36,626 nt of DNA from JBFLVQ01 sp040758525 (GTDB lineage Bacteria > Acidobacteriota > Blastocatellia > Chloracidobacteriales > JADJPF01): positions 1 to 36,626 of the forward strand of contig JBFLVQ010000017.1 of the NCBI GenBank assembly GCA_040758525.1, read 5' to 3'. Made by a program: the position numbers and the translations under genes. The notes below the pieces were generated by a model. That model did no database searches, was not told the origin of the DNA, and saw only the letters and a program-made list of their open reading frames with translations. How positions within the stretch are numbered: the stretch's first letter is position 1; every line of letters starts with the position of its first letter. This document shows positions 25,913 through 34,165 of the stretch, piece after piece.

Positions 25913-28699
25913 ATGAAAGAATGCCTTGTCTGTCACCTTTGCTATGATGACCATGAATTCACCTGTCCAGCCGATGGCAGCACGCTTAAATACACTTTAC
26001 CAGGTGGTGTAGAGATTGCTGACAAGTATCGTTTAGAGAGCTTACTAACAAGAGGCTCTATGGGCAGTATCTACTGTGCGCTACAACAAGATCTACAACG
26101 GCGTGTCGCAATCAAAGTGCTCAACCCACAACTGCTTGCTAGTAATATCGCGCGTGAGCGCTTTCGCCGCGAGGCAGTTGCAATAGCCAGTCTTAAGCAT
26201 CCCAATATTGTTACTGTCTACGATTTTGGCGCCAATCCTTACGGTCTTTTCTATATCGTGATGGAGTTATTAGAGGGACACACACTGGCTGATCGGCTTG
26301 AGGGTGAGAAGCGATTAGAAGTAACGGTAGCAACACAGATCGCCATTGAGACCTGTGATGCGCTTGCACAAGCACATGCGCGAGGCATTATCCATAGAGA
26401 TCTCAAGCCTTCTAATATTTTCCTTGTAGCAGGTAATACCCCAGTAACCAAAGTGATCGATTTTGGTCTGGTAAAGTTAAAGGAGCATGCCGATGCCTTT
26501 CAGAATATTACTGCTGGCGCGCTGATTGGCTCACTTCATTACAGTGCACCGGAACAGTGCCGATCTACTGAGATCGATGCACGCGCCGACATCTACAGCT
26601 TAGGTGTGATCCTTTATCATATGCTTACTGGACGGCGGCCCTTTGATGCTCCCAATAAGGCGCAAGTGATCTATCAGCAACTCAATGCTAAGCCACTGCC
26701 ATTGCACCGTATCATCTTTGATATTCCACCAATGTTGGAGACTGCCGTGCTAAAGGCGCTAGAGAAAGATCCCGCCGCACGCTATCAAACGATCGGAGAA
26801 TTTGCTGCAGTTTTGCGGCAGTCGCCTAAACGTGGTGCGCGGCGCACAGTGGGAATGTTTATCTCTGGACCATTGGTACGTTCGGCTGAACAGGTACGTC
26901 AAGAGTTTCAACAGGCGAGCCAGCGTGCAATGTGCTTTGAACATTTTATTGCGCGTCGGCGTGAACTGGCCAAAGTGCGGCTTGTCTATGAACAAGTATG
27001 TGAGAGCAAATCTACAGTAATGTTGATCTCAGGCGATCCTGGTATTGGCAAAACAGAATTACTCTCTGAATCTGTTAAGAATCTCAGCACAGAAGGGGCA
27101 CTCTGTTTTAGCGGTCAATTTAGCAGTAGTAGGCTGACACTACCCTGGTCGATGACCGCTGTGCGTAACTATCTACAGCAATTGTTACAGGGCGATTCAA
27201 TACGTTTTAACAAGATCTTTGGAAGCTTGGCGGCGGCAGTTCAAGATGCGATCTCGACACAAGGCAGTGAGCGAACTGCCACTACTGCTGCTTTTATGTT
27301 GCAATCTACAGACGAGACGCAAGTAGACGGGACTTCACAGTTGCTTGCACAGATCTATCTACGTCTTTCTGAATACCAGCCAGTCGTACTCGCGCTTGAT
27401 GATCTGCAATTAGCCGATCCTGCCAGCCTCAAATTTCTAATCTATTTGATTGGTGTTACCACAGGAGCACGAGTACTTTTTCTCTTTAGCGCACGTGCCC
27501 AAGAGATCGCGCAACCTGAAAACCAGATTGCGCACTGGCTGGATCGTGTTGCTAATCAACGCCAATTGCAACGGCTACAACTTGGGCCGCTCTCATCTAC
27601 AGATGTGCGTCTACTGATTGAGAAGATCTTTGAACCGGTTGTGATCTCAGAAGAGGCGGTAACACGGCTCTGTCAAGTGACAGAAGGCAATCCCTTCCAT
27701 TTAACAAATGTACTACGCGTGCTAGCAGAACAGGGGCAGATTAGCTGGGATGGACAGCAATGGCAGTGTGGTGCGCTTACCGAGATCAAGATTCCCCCTA
27801 CCGTGGCGCGATTGATTGAGGCACGCTTACAGTTCCTCTCTGAGCAGAGTCGTGAAGTGCTCAAAGAGGCAACAATTTTAGGCGAGATGTTTAGCTTTGA
27901 GATACTTAAACGCAGTACAGGATTTGATGAAGATAATTTGATGTCTGTCATTGATGATGGTCTGCGTTATGGGTTGCTACGTGAGGCACACCCCTCTGTG
28001 GGCGGTCTGGCTAATGACGATTACTACAGTTTTGCTCAACATGCGCTCTTTCAAGTGCTCTATGATCAATGGTCGATTTCTCAACGGCAAAGCAAACATC
28101 GACAAGTAGCAGAGCTTTTTGCCAAATTTGATACAACAGGGCAAGAGTCACGTCAATGGCAGTATATCGAAGCAGCACATCAGTTCCTACTAGCTGGTGA
28201 AACTGCGCAGGCATTCTGCTATCAGGTTGCTGCTGCTGGGGCAGCTTGGCGCGCTGGCGAGACCGCATTAGCACGCCAACACTTGCAGACTGCTAGTAGT
28301 TTGGTAGAACAGTTTGATATTGCTGCTCTACTTGCTCCTAAAGGAGAGCTGATTAAGCCAGATACGCTTGCGCTGGCAAGCCATTTTTGTGACTACTTGA
28401 TGCTTTGCGCAGAACTGAAACTGAGCAATACACCTGCACAGATCGAGGAATGGTTAGAGAAGGCGTTGCTGCTGGCTCAGCGTATAGATGACCCTATATT
28501 GATAGCACGTGCACTAGTGGCATCCGGCCATTATCAGCAGCAATGTGCCGACTATCAGCGTGCGCTTAGCTACTTCGAACGTGCTCTAGCGCTTTATCAG
28601 GAGGTAGGCGACAAGAAGCGTTACCATGTAATCATTGAGCAGATTACTGCACTACGCGCAAAAGTGAAGCCACACCAGCCTACGGTAGATATCATCTGA
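25913..28699 (+). CDS. Ser/Thr protein kinase with AAA_16 ATPase region
   Basis: This 928-residue protein is a shorter relative of the kinase at 9189-13433. It has a Cys-rich N-terminus (C4, C7, C10, C18; CPADG), a protein kinase (about 35-305) with VAIKVLN, HRDLKPSN (Asp163), DFGLVK and APEQC, then an AAA_16/STAND ATPase (from about 345) with Walker A GDPGIGKT (Lys380) and Walker B VVLALDDLQLAD. The C-terminus has only one or two TPR-like units (YQRALSYFERALALYQE, near 890). It lacks both the GGDEF-like insert and the long TPR tail of its relative. The P-loop ATPase joined to a kinase resembles PknK. No Shine-Dalgarno precedes the ATG; a 6-bp hairpin (25866-25871/25883-25888) lies in its short leader. 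Confidence 0.9.
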   Translation: MKECLVCHLCYDDHEFTCPADGSTLKYTLPGGVEIADKYRLESLLTRGSMGSIYCALQQDLQRRVAIKVLNPQLLASNIARERFRREAVAIASLKHPNIVTVYDFGANPYGLFYIVMELLEGHTLADRLEGEKRLEVTVATQIAIETCDALAQAHARGIIHRDLKPSNIFLVAGNTPVTKVIDFGLVKLKEHADAFQNITAGALIGSLHYSAPEQCRSTEIDARADIYSLGVILYHMLTGRRPFDAPNKAQVIYQQLNAKPLPLHRIIFDIPPMLETAVLKALEKDPAARYQTIGEFAAVLRQSPKRGARRTVGMFISGPLVRSAEQVRQEFQQASQRAMCFEHFIARRRELAKVRLVYEQVCESKSTVMLISGDPGIGKTELLSESVKNLSTEGALCFSGQFSSSRLTLPWSMTAVRNYLQQLLQGDSIRFNKIFGSLAAAVQDAISTQGSERTATTAAFMLQSTDETQVDGTSQLLAQIYLRLSEYQPVVLALDDLQLADPASLKFLIYLIGVTTGARVLFLFSARAQEIAQPENQIAHWLDRVANQRQLQRLQLGPLSSTDVRLLIEKIFEPVVISEEAVTRLCQVTEGNPFHLTNVLRVLAEQGQISWDGQQWQCGALTEIKIPPTVARLIEARLQFLSEQSREVLKEATILGEMFSFEILKRSTGFDEDNLMSVIDDGLRYGLLREAHPSVGGLANDDYYSFAQHALFQVLYDQWSISQRQSKHRQVAELFAKFDTTGQESRQWQYIEAAHQFLLAGETAQAFCYQVAAAGAAWRAGETALARQHLQTASSLVEQFDIAALLAPKGELIKPDTLALASHFCDYLMLCAELKLSNTPAQIEEWLEKALLLAQRIDDPILIARALVASGHYQQQCADYQRALSYFERALALYQEVGDKKRYHVIIEQITALRAKVKPHQPTVDII

Positions 28700-28723
28700 A
28701 AAAATCCCCGACCAATTTCGCTG

Positions 28724-28972
28724 CTATTCATCGATAGGTTGGATAGTATCTTCGAAAGAGCTGTCAGTATAAGGTAAGATACGCACAATCTGTGTAGCAG
28801 AGAGGCCAAGGGTCTGTTGTGGAGTAGACATCACTAGAATACCATCTGCGATAGGAGCACGCTCATAACGCACAAAAGTTCCTGTCAAAATATTGCCCGT
28901 ACTCATCTTTACACTGACTAGCTGCCCGGGCTCAAGGTGGGCACAGATCGCATCAAAGACATCTTGTTCCAT
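28724..28972 (-). CDS. Small acidic protein of unknown function (82 aa)
   Basis: Not recognised. The sequence alternates hydrophobic and polar residues (GQLVSVKMSTGNILTGTFVRYERA, ILVMSTPQQTLGLSATQIVRILPY), suggesting a small beta-barrel similar in pattern to SH3 or LSm-type folds; this is a shape guess only. Net charge is negative, with an acidic tail. No clear Shine-Dalgarno lies before the ATG, which weakens the call, but composition and codon use look coding. It converges with the kinase gene, 24 bases away, and is separated by 132 bases from the winged-helix gene upstream on the same strand. Confidence 0.6.
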   Translation of the reverse strand: MEQDVFDAICAHLEPGQLVSVKMSTGNILTGTFVRYERAPIADGILVMSTPQQTLGLSATQIVRILPYTDSSFEDTIQPIDE

Positions 28973-29104
28973 AGGGGTATTTCCGGCAGCGAAGTGATTA
29001 TTGCGGATTGATTATACACAAGCAGTGAGATGTGGCAAATGGAGAATTGTTGCAGAGCGCGAATGGCTATCGATAGGGCATAAAAATGTCGCTTCTATGC
29101 GTCA

Positions 29105-29392
29105 TTAACGGCCACGTGTAAGTATCCATTGCATCTTTTTCTCGAAATTTGATGCTGGTTGGTATATGTAACTCTTATTGCGTACTCCTGATTTTATCAG
29201 TAATCCAGAACGATGCAGACGCGATAGTATTGTACGTACCGCACTCAACTTGTCATCTAGTTTCAAAGTTGCGGCGATGTCCAGTGCGGTAAAGCGTACC
29301 TCCCTCTCTACAGCTAGTCTCTGCAAATGGTCTAGCACCTGTTTGCGTATATGTACAGGCTCGCCATTATTCTGCTGGCTAGTCTTCCTCAT
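29105..29392 (-). CDS. Small winged-helix DNA-binding protein (95 aa)
   Basis: A 95-residue basic protein. After a polar N-terminus, VRFTALDIAATLKLDDKLSAVRTILSRLHRSGLLIKSGVRNKSYIY (about 33-78) fits a helix-turn-helix plus wing: a helix, a turn, a recognition helix with AVRTILSRLHR, then a beta-hairpin. It is probably a transcription factor or accessory DNA-binding protein, with no effector domain. GAGG lies 9 bases before the ATG, and a candidate promoter is at 29450-29479. It is divergent from htrA, so it could control that gene; no direct evidence shows this. Confidence 0.7.
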   Translation of the reverse strand: MRKTSQQNNGEPVHIRKQVLDHLQRLAVEREVRFTALDIAATLKLDDKLSAVRTILSRLHRSGLLIKSGVRNKSYIYQPASNFEKKMQWILTRGR

Positions 29393-29449
29393 CTTTTACT
29401 GCCTCTTTCACTCCATTATTTAATCTTGTCTCTTCTATCATAATTTATT

Positions 29450-29479
29450 CTTATAGTTGAAATTGAGATTATCTATCAA
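29450..29479 (-). promoter_or_regulatory. Candidate promoter for the winged-helix gene
   Basis: On the minus strand TTGATA (29474-29479) and TATAAG (29450-29455), each matching 5 of 6 consensus bases, are separated by 18 bases. The start of transcription would lie near 29443, about 50 bases before the ATG. Confidence 0.45.
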
Positions 29480-29586
29480 TATCTTTTATTTAACTAAGGG
29501 GTTTCTATATTGAACAGAGCCAGCAGATAATTTTGATCTACTAGGCGCAGATGAGAAAAATTGCCTAAGGGATAACTTGTGCGTTC

Positions 29587-29595
29587 TGTTATAAT
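29587..29595 (+). promoter_or_regulatory. Candidate extended -10 promoter for the htrA-like gene
   Basis: TGT immediately before TATAAT (29590-29595) makes a full extended -10 element (TGnTATAAT). No convincing -35 is seen at the usual distance, as is common for extended -10 promoters. The start would be near 29602, about 73 bases before the ATG. Confidence 0.5.
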
Positions 29596-29674
29596 TGATG
29601 AGGCTTTATCAAGTGACGCTCAGTTCGCTGATATAAACCGTAAATTCACTAAGAAATAGCGGTGGAGGGTAGTA

Positions 29675-31204
29675 ATGAAAGAAGTACCGCCGTGTTCTCG
29701 GCAAGAGTTCTATTCTGCTGGTAATAATGAAAACAGATCAGCAGCGAGAATAATCGTATTACAGGTTACGGGACTGCGTTTAGCAGTCTGTCTGGTAGTT
29801 ATTTTATTAACAGGAATAGGAATTGGGCTAGTGGCGGCAGGTCGTTTTGCTCCTTTAGGGGCGAGCGAGATTTTACGTGTACAGGCCAACGATATTTCCC
29901 CACAGACGCTCTCAGCCGGGTTTGCGGCTGCTACACGTGCAGTTGAGCCGAGCGTTGTACATATCACCACAGTAGATCTAGACAGTGAAGGCGAAGTTTT
30001 CAATCAGAGCAGTGGCTCTGGTGTTATCATTGACCCCGCCGGTTATATTATTACAAACTATCATGTGGTAAAGGGTGCTAATCGTATCAAGGTACGTTTA
30101 GGTGACGGTTCATTGCTCTCTGGTACAGTAATTGGGCTTGATGAGGAGAGCGATCTAGCCGTTGTTCAGGTTGTCACTAACAAGCCCTTAAAAGCAGCGC
30201 ATGTAGGCAATTCAGACAAGCTTACGGTTGGTGATTGGGTATTAGCGATTGGTAGTCCTTTTGGGCTTGAGCAGACGGTTACGGCAGGCATTATCAGCGC
30301 TAAGGAGCGAGTTACCGATAATAGCCGTAACTTCAATCAATTTCTCCAGACCGATGCAGCAATCAATCCTGGCAATTCGGGTGGGCCACTAATCAATATG
30401 AATGGCGAAGTGATCGGGATAAATACTCAGATTGCTACCCGTACCGGCAATTTTCAGGGTGTTGGTTTTGCTGTTCCTTCGGTAATCTTCACCGATGTTT
30501 ACAATCAGTTGGTGACTAATGGGCGGGTTTCACGAGGATATTTAGGAGTTGCCCCTGATAAGGTAACGCCGCAATTTGCCCAGATCTACAATTTGCAAGA
30601 AGCGGCGGGCGCATTAATACATGATCTCACTGGTATAGATGGTCCTGCCGCCAAGGCTGGCTTGAAGAGTGGTGATGTGATTGTTGAATTTGATGGCTAT
30701 AAGATCAAAGATGATCGGGATCTGGTACGTAGAATTGTATCTACACGTGTAAACACTCCGGTTATCGTGAAATATGTACGCAATGGTCAAGTTCTCGCCG
30801 CTAATGTTAACCTGATTGAGCGCGCGCAGACGGTCAGTGCCTTGGTACCGCGCAGTACGCCTGAGATCAAGCCACAGAGCATCAAGGATAATAAAGACAA
30901 TAAGATTGATCAGAAACTTGGCTTGAGCATTACTACCCTTACCGAGATGCGCGCTCAGCAGATGGGTTACAAAGCTACTGCTGGTGTGGTAGTACGCACC
31001 GTTGAAACTAGCAGTGTAGCCTATGATGCAGGCCTTAAGGATGGCGATGTAATCAAAGAGGTCAATAAGCAGCCGGTCTCCAAACAGGAAGACTTTGCAC
31101 AGTTAATCAACAAATTGAAACCAGGCGACTCGCTGGTATTTTTTGTTGAACATCATTCACGGCGAGGCTCATCGCACAAGTTTATATCGCTTACGGTACC
31201 ATAA
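29675..31204 (+). CDS. HtrA/DegP-family trypsin-like serine protease with two PDZ domains
   Basis: This 509-residue protein is an envelope quality-control protease. A single N-terminal hydrophobic segment (about 32-52, LAVCLVVILLTGIGIGLVAA) is an anchor or uncleaved signal. The trypsin-like domain (about 80-280) has the full triad: His130 (TNYHVV), Asp160 (ESDLAVV) and Ser235 (NPGNSGGPL). Two PDZ domains follow, at about 285-380 (RGYLGVAPDKVTPQ) and 410-505 (LGLSITTLTE, GVVVRTVETSSVAYDAGLKDGDVI). An extended linker rich in Lys/Asp joins them. GGAGGG lies 5 bases before the ATG. The metallo-beta-lactamase gene starts 9 bases after its stop, so both are likely on one transcript. Confidence 0.94.
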   Translation: MKEVPPCSRQEFYSAGNNENRSAARIIVLQVTGLRLAVCLVVILLTGIGIGLVAAGRFAPLGASEILRVQANDISPQTLSAGFAAATRAVEPSVVHITTVDLDSEGEVFNQSSGSGVIIDPAGYIITNYHVVKGANRIKVRLGDGSLLSGTVIGLDEESDLAVVQVVTNKPLKAAHVGNSDKLTVGDWVLAIGSPFGLEQTVTAGIISAKERVTDNSRNFNQFLQTDAAINPGNSGGPLINMNGEVIGINTQIATRTGNFQGVGFAVPSVIFTDVYNQLVTNGRVSRGYLGVAPDKVTPQFAQIYNLQEAAGALIHDLTGIDGPAAKAGLKSGDVIVEFDGYKIKDDRDLVRRIVSTRVNTPVIVKYVRNGQVLAANVNLIERAQTVSALVPRSTPEIKPQSIKDNKDNKIDQKLGLSITTLTEMRAQQMGYKATAGVVVRTVETSSVAYDAGLKDGDVIKEVNKQPVSKQEDFAQLINKLKPGDSLVFFVEHHSRRGSSHKFISLTVP

Positions 31205-31213
31205 TAGCAGCCT

Positions 31214-32158
31214 ATGCATATTCATCAGATTGTTATACCCACGCCGTTTTATGTAGGGCCAGTCAATGTCTACTTGATTCGCAATGATCCAGTAACGATT
31301 ATTGATGTTGGCCCAAACACTGAAGATGCCTTTACAGCCTTGCGCAATGGTGTTGAGGAGCTTGGTCTACGGCTAGACATGATTGAGCGTATTATCATCT
31401 CGCATGCGCATGAAGACCATTATGGGTTGGTATCACGCGTACAGGAGATCTCAGGAGCAAAGGTCTATTTACACTCCTGGGAGGCTAACAAGATCAGTAC
31501 TCAGTACGACTATTCTGAACACCGTAATCTATTAAAGCGTGCTGGTGTGCCTATTGAGGCAATTGAGCGTTTTGAACAAGGCTATGCGCGTATACATCCG
31601 GTAGGCAAGAATCAGTTCATTTTTGATACTCTTGAAGATGAGGAAGAGATTGTTTTCGAGAATGGCTCGCTACGTGTACTACACACGCCGGGCCACACTC
31701 CAGGCAGTATCTGCTTGATGCGTGAGAGCAATCGTGAACTGATTGCTGCCGACACCGTGATCAAACATATCACGCCCAATCCTATGCTTAATTGTGATCC
31801 CATTGACACACATCGGCGTTTTCCATCCCTTAATGAGTACTTATGTTCGGTGTCACGCATCAAGGAGTTGGCGCCCACACATATACATTCTGGGCATGGT
31901 AAACCGATCACCGATTATGGTGAGCATTTCAATCAACTACTCAAGCATACACGCGAGCGTCAAGCGCGTATGTTGTCATTGTTGCCTAATGGAGGCGCAA
32001 CCGTATGGGAGATGTCAGAGCATCTCTTCCCTAATGCTACTGGTATGCACCGCTACTTGGCAGTTTCTGAGGCTCAGGCGCATTTAGATATGGCAGTAAC
32101 AGATGGCCGCGTGCTAGTGGAAAAACGTGATCAGGCGGAGGTCTATTATCTCAAATAG
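31214..32158 (+). CDS. Metallo-beta-lactamase-fold hydrolase
   Basis: This 314-residue protein has the metal-binding motif HAHEDH at 64-69, a second ligand His at 161 (HTPGHTPGS), AADTV with the bridging Asp at about 179, and a late His in IHSGHGKP. It lacks a signal peptide, so it should be cytosolic. The C-terminal 75 residues (RQARMLSLLPNGGATVWEMSEHLFP, then HLDMAVTDGRVLVEK) look like a small winged-helix-like cap, as found in LACTB2-like members. Substrate could be an RNA, thioester or other hydrolysable compound. It sits in tandem with the htrA-like gene. Confidence 0.88.
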   Translation: MHIHQIVIPTPFYVGPVNVYLIRNDPVTIIDVGPNTEDAFTALRNGVEELGLRLDMIERIIISHAHEDHYGLVSRVQEISGAKVYLHSWEANKISTQYDYSEHRNLLKRAGVPIEAIERFEQGYARIHPVGKNQFIFDTLEDEEEIVFENGSLRVLHTPGHTPGSICLMRESNRELIAADTVIKHITPNPMLNCDPIDTHRRFPSLNEYLCSVSRIKELAPTHIHSGHGKPITDYGEHFNQLLKHTRERQARMLSLLPNGGATVWEMSEHLFPNATGMHRYLAVSEAQAHLDMAVTDGRVLVEKRDQAEVYYLK

Positions 32159-32168
32159 CGTACTCATA

Positions 32169-32546
32169 CTAGTGTGTGATATCACGCCGGGTAAACAAGT
32201 AAGCCCAAGCAATGAATACACCTTGTAATGGCAGCCTTAAATAGAGCGCGCTAGGACTGAGATGGGGATATAGCTGGGGGTTGAGCGCCATATGGATGTT
32301 AGCAGGAAATACTGCAATCAATAATGCAATCAATCCCCAGGCAGCCAGCGCTGTATATCTTGGCAGCAGAACTATTAGGCCAAGCCCAATTTCGCAGACA
32401 CCACTGATGTAGACAAGCGCCAAATGCCAGGGCAGATATGGAGGCATAATATTTACAAAGAAATCAGAAATTACAAAATGGCTGATTCCTACTACCACAA
32501 AGAAGAGACTGAGTAGATACTTCAATACAGTTTTGACTTTATTCAT
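32169..32546 (-). CDS. DoxX-like small integral membrane protein
   Basis: A 125-residue protein with four hydrophobic segments (about 6-30, 43-62, 66-86 and 104-119). The opening LLSLFFVVVGISHFVISDFF and the central GVCEIGLGLIVLLPRYTALAAWGL resemble the DoxX family. Some members are tied to quinone-linked oxidation or redox defence, but most are uncharacterised, so no specific role is assigned. GGAGAG lies 5 bases before the ATG. It follows ychF by 18 bases and converges with the hydrolase gene, with just 10 bases between stops and no visible terminator. Confidence 0.8.
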   Translation of the reverse strand: MNKVKTVLKYLLSLFFVVVGISHFVISDFFVNIMPPYLPWHLALVYISGVCEIGLGLIVLLPRYTALAAWGLIALLIAVFPANIHMALNPQLYPHLSPSALYLRLPLQGVFIAWAYLFTRRDITH

Positions 32547-32564
32547 GCGGCTCTCCGGGATAAC

Positions 32565-33623
32565 TCAAACATTAAAACGGAAGTTGATAATATCGCCATC
32601 TTGTACAATGTATTCTTTGCCTTCTAGGCGCAATTTGCCTAGTTCTTTGCAGCGAGCTTCGCTGCCACAAGCGATAAAGTCTTGATAAGCGATCACCTCG
32701 GCACGAATAAAACCTCGTTCAATATCGGAATGGACTTTACCAGCAGCACGCTGTGCGATCGTGCCACGTTTTATTGTCCAAGCACGACATTCATCTTCAC
32801 CGGCAGTGAGGAAGCTGATCAGATCTAGCAGTTCATAAGCAGCACGAATAAAGCGATCCCTGGTTGGTTCGGTAATACCTAAATCCTTAAGAAATTCTCC
32901 TTGCTCTTCAGATGGCAGTTCAGCAATCTCCATCTCTGCCTTACCACACATAGTAAGAAGTTTGAGACCGCCTGCCTGGGCATATTCTTGTACTTCTACT
33001 GGTACAGGTTGACCGATCTCGACTTCACCAAGATTGAGCAGTAACAGCATAGGCTTCTGAGTAAGAAAGCGAAAGCCGGCCAACAATTGCCATTCATCTG
33101 TAGAGAGTGATTGTGAGCGTAATGGTTGTTCTGCTTCTAAGATTGCTTTGCACTGCTCGATCAATTCTTTCTCGCGAGGGTTTGCCTTCTCCTTCTTCAT
33201 ACGGTTGAGGCGGTTTTCAATAGGAATCAGATCTGAAAGGATCAATTCTGATTCAAATGCTTTAATGTCGCGCATTAGATCAAGCGGTCGCTCAATAAGC
33301 GGACTATTAAAACCTCGTACGACATGCACCAGCGCATCAACTTCACGCATTTCTGCGACCAGCTTGGGATCTAGCTCTGCGCTGCCTTTGGCACGTTCAC
33401 CTTCAGGGCCAGCAACATCAACAAAGACCATCTCCGCCAGCACCTTGCGTTTTGGTTTATAGATACGTGTTAACTCTTCTATACGTGGATCAGGCACTTT
33501 GATAATGCCTACATTGGGTTTCTCTTTGCCACCATAGCCGCCGACCTCTGCCTTTAGACCGGTGAGCGTATTAAAGACGGTGGTCTTACCGGCGCCGGCA
33601 AGACCCACAATACCAACTTTCAT
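32565..33623 (-). CDS. ychF: Obg/YchF-type P-loop NTPase with TGS domain
   Basis: A 352-residue cytosolic NTPase of the OLA1/YchF group, which bind ATP better than GTP and associate with ribosomes. P-loop GLAGAGKTT at 7-15 replaces the usual GLPNVGKST; DVAGPEG is the G3 region; LLLNLGE provides the NxxE form of the G4 motif typical of YchF; the C-terminal TGS domain ends with GKEYIVQDGDIINFRFNV. The usual NYPF segment after the P-loop is replaced by a Gly-rich GGYGGKEKPNVG. Length is slightly below the usual 363. Translation is coupled to the methyltransferase upstream by a 4-base ATGA overlap. Confidence 0.88.
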   Translation of the reverse strand: MKVGIVGLAGAGKTTVFNTLTGLKAEVGGYGGKEKPNVGIIKVPDPRIEELTRIYKPKRKVLAEMVFVDVAGPEGERAKGSAELDPKLVAEMREVDALVHVVRGFNSPLIERPLDLMRDIKAFESELILSDLIPIENRLNRMKKEKANPREKELIEQCKAILEAEQPLRSQSLSTDEWQLLAGFRFLTQKPMLLLLNLGEVEIGQPVPVEVQEYAQAGGLKLLTMCGKAEMEIAELPSEEQGEFLKDLGITEPTRDRFIRAAYELLDLISFLTAGEDECRAWTIKRGTIAQRAAGKVHSDIERGFIRAEVIAYQDFIACGSEARCKELGKLRLEGKEYIVQDGDIINFRFNV

Positions 33624-34165
33624 TTTATAACCTCAAATTCGAAGTAGATATTTTTGCCTCGTACGATATAACAGAGATAGGCTTCCCAGAAACGGCGTAG
33701 AAAGCGTAGTTGTGGATAATGGTTGCAACTATTAACAAGTAGTTCAAAGCCGAATACGCGCCAGAGCTTGAGTAACGTCACACGTATACGTACTGTGCGT
33801 AGTGTAATATCACTGTAGAACTCGAACTCTGGCCGCTTCTCAGTAAAATACATAAACGACTCACAAGTAAAATGGTGTCGATGTGTAGGATCACGGAATG
33901 AGCTAACATCAGTGTAATGCGGAGTGTCTAAGCGTATTAATGCACCAGGCCGCGCAATACGATAAAGCTCTCGCATTACTGCTAACACATCTTCAACATG
34001 CTCAATTACCTGATTTCCTACAATTAGATCGAACTCATTATCAGGAAACGGATAAGGGATATCGTTGAGGTCGTGTATTACATCCGCGTCTGTCTTTGGA
34101 TTACAGTCGAGCCCTAGTGCCCCTACCGTTTTATGCTTGCCACAACCGATATCGAGAATCTTCAT
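33620..34165 (-). CDS. SAM-dependent class I methyltransferase
   Basis: A 181-residue Methyltransf_11-type protein. The SAM-binding motif I ILDIGCGKHK begins at residue 3, so almost no N-terminal region exists before the fold. Then come GLDCNP (end of beta 2), NEFDLIVGNQVIEHVEDV (motif post-I/II) and LIRLDTPHYTDV. A His-rich segment DPTHRHHFTCESF (about 112-124) and the hydrophobic end are not general for the family. The substrate is unknown. Its start overlaps the enolase stop and its stop overlaps the ychF start, each by 4 bases, so it is the middle gene of a tight operon. Confidence 0.85.
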   Translation of the reverse strand: MKILDIGCGKHKTVGALGLDCNPKTDADVIHDLNDIPYPFPDNEFDLIVGNQVIEHVEDVLAVMRELYRIARPGALIRLDTPHYTDVSSFRDPTHRHHFTCESFMYFTEKRPEFEFYSDITLRTVRIRVTLLKLWRVFGFELLVNSCNHYPQLRFLRRFWEAYLCYIVRGKNIYFEFEVIK

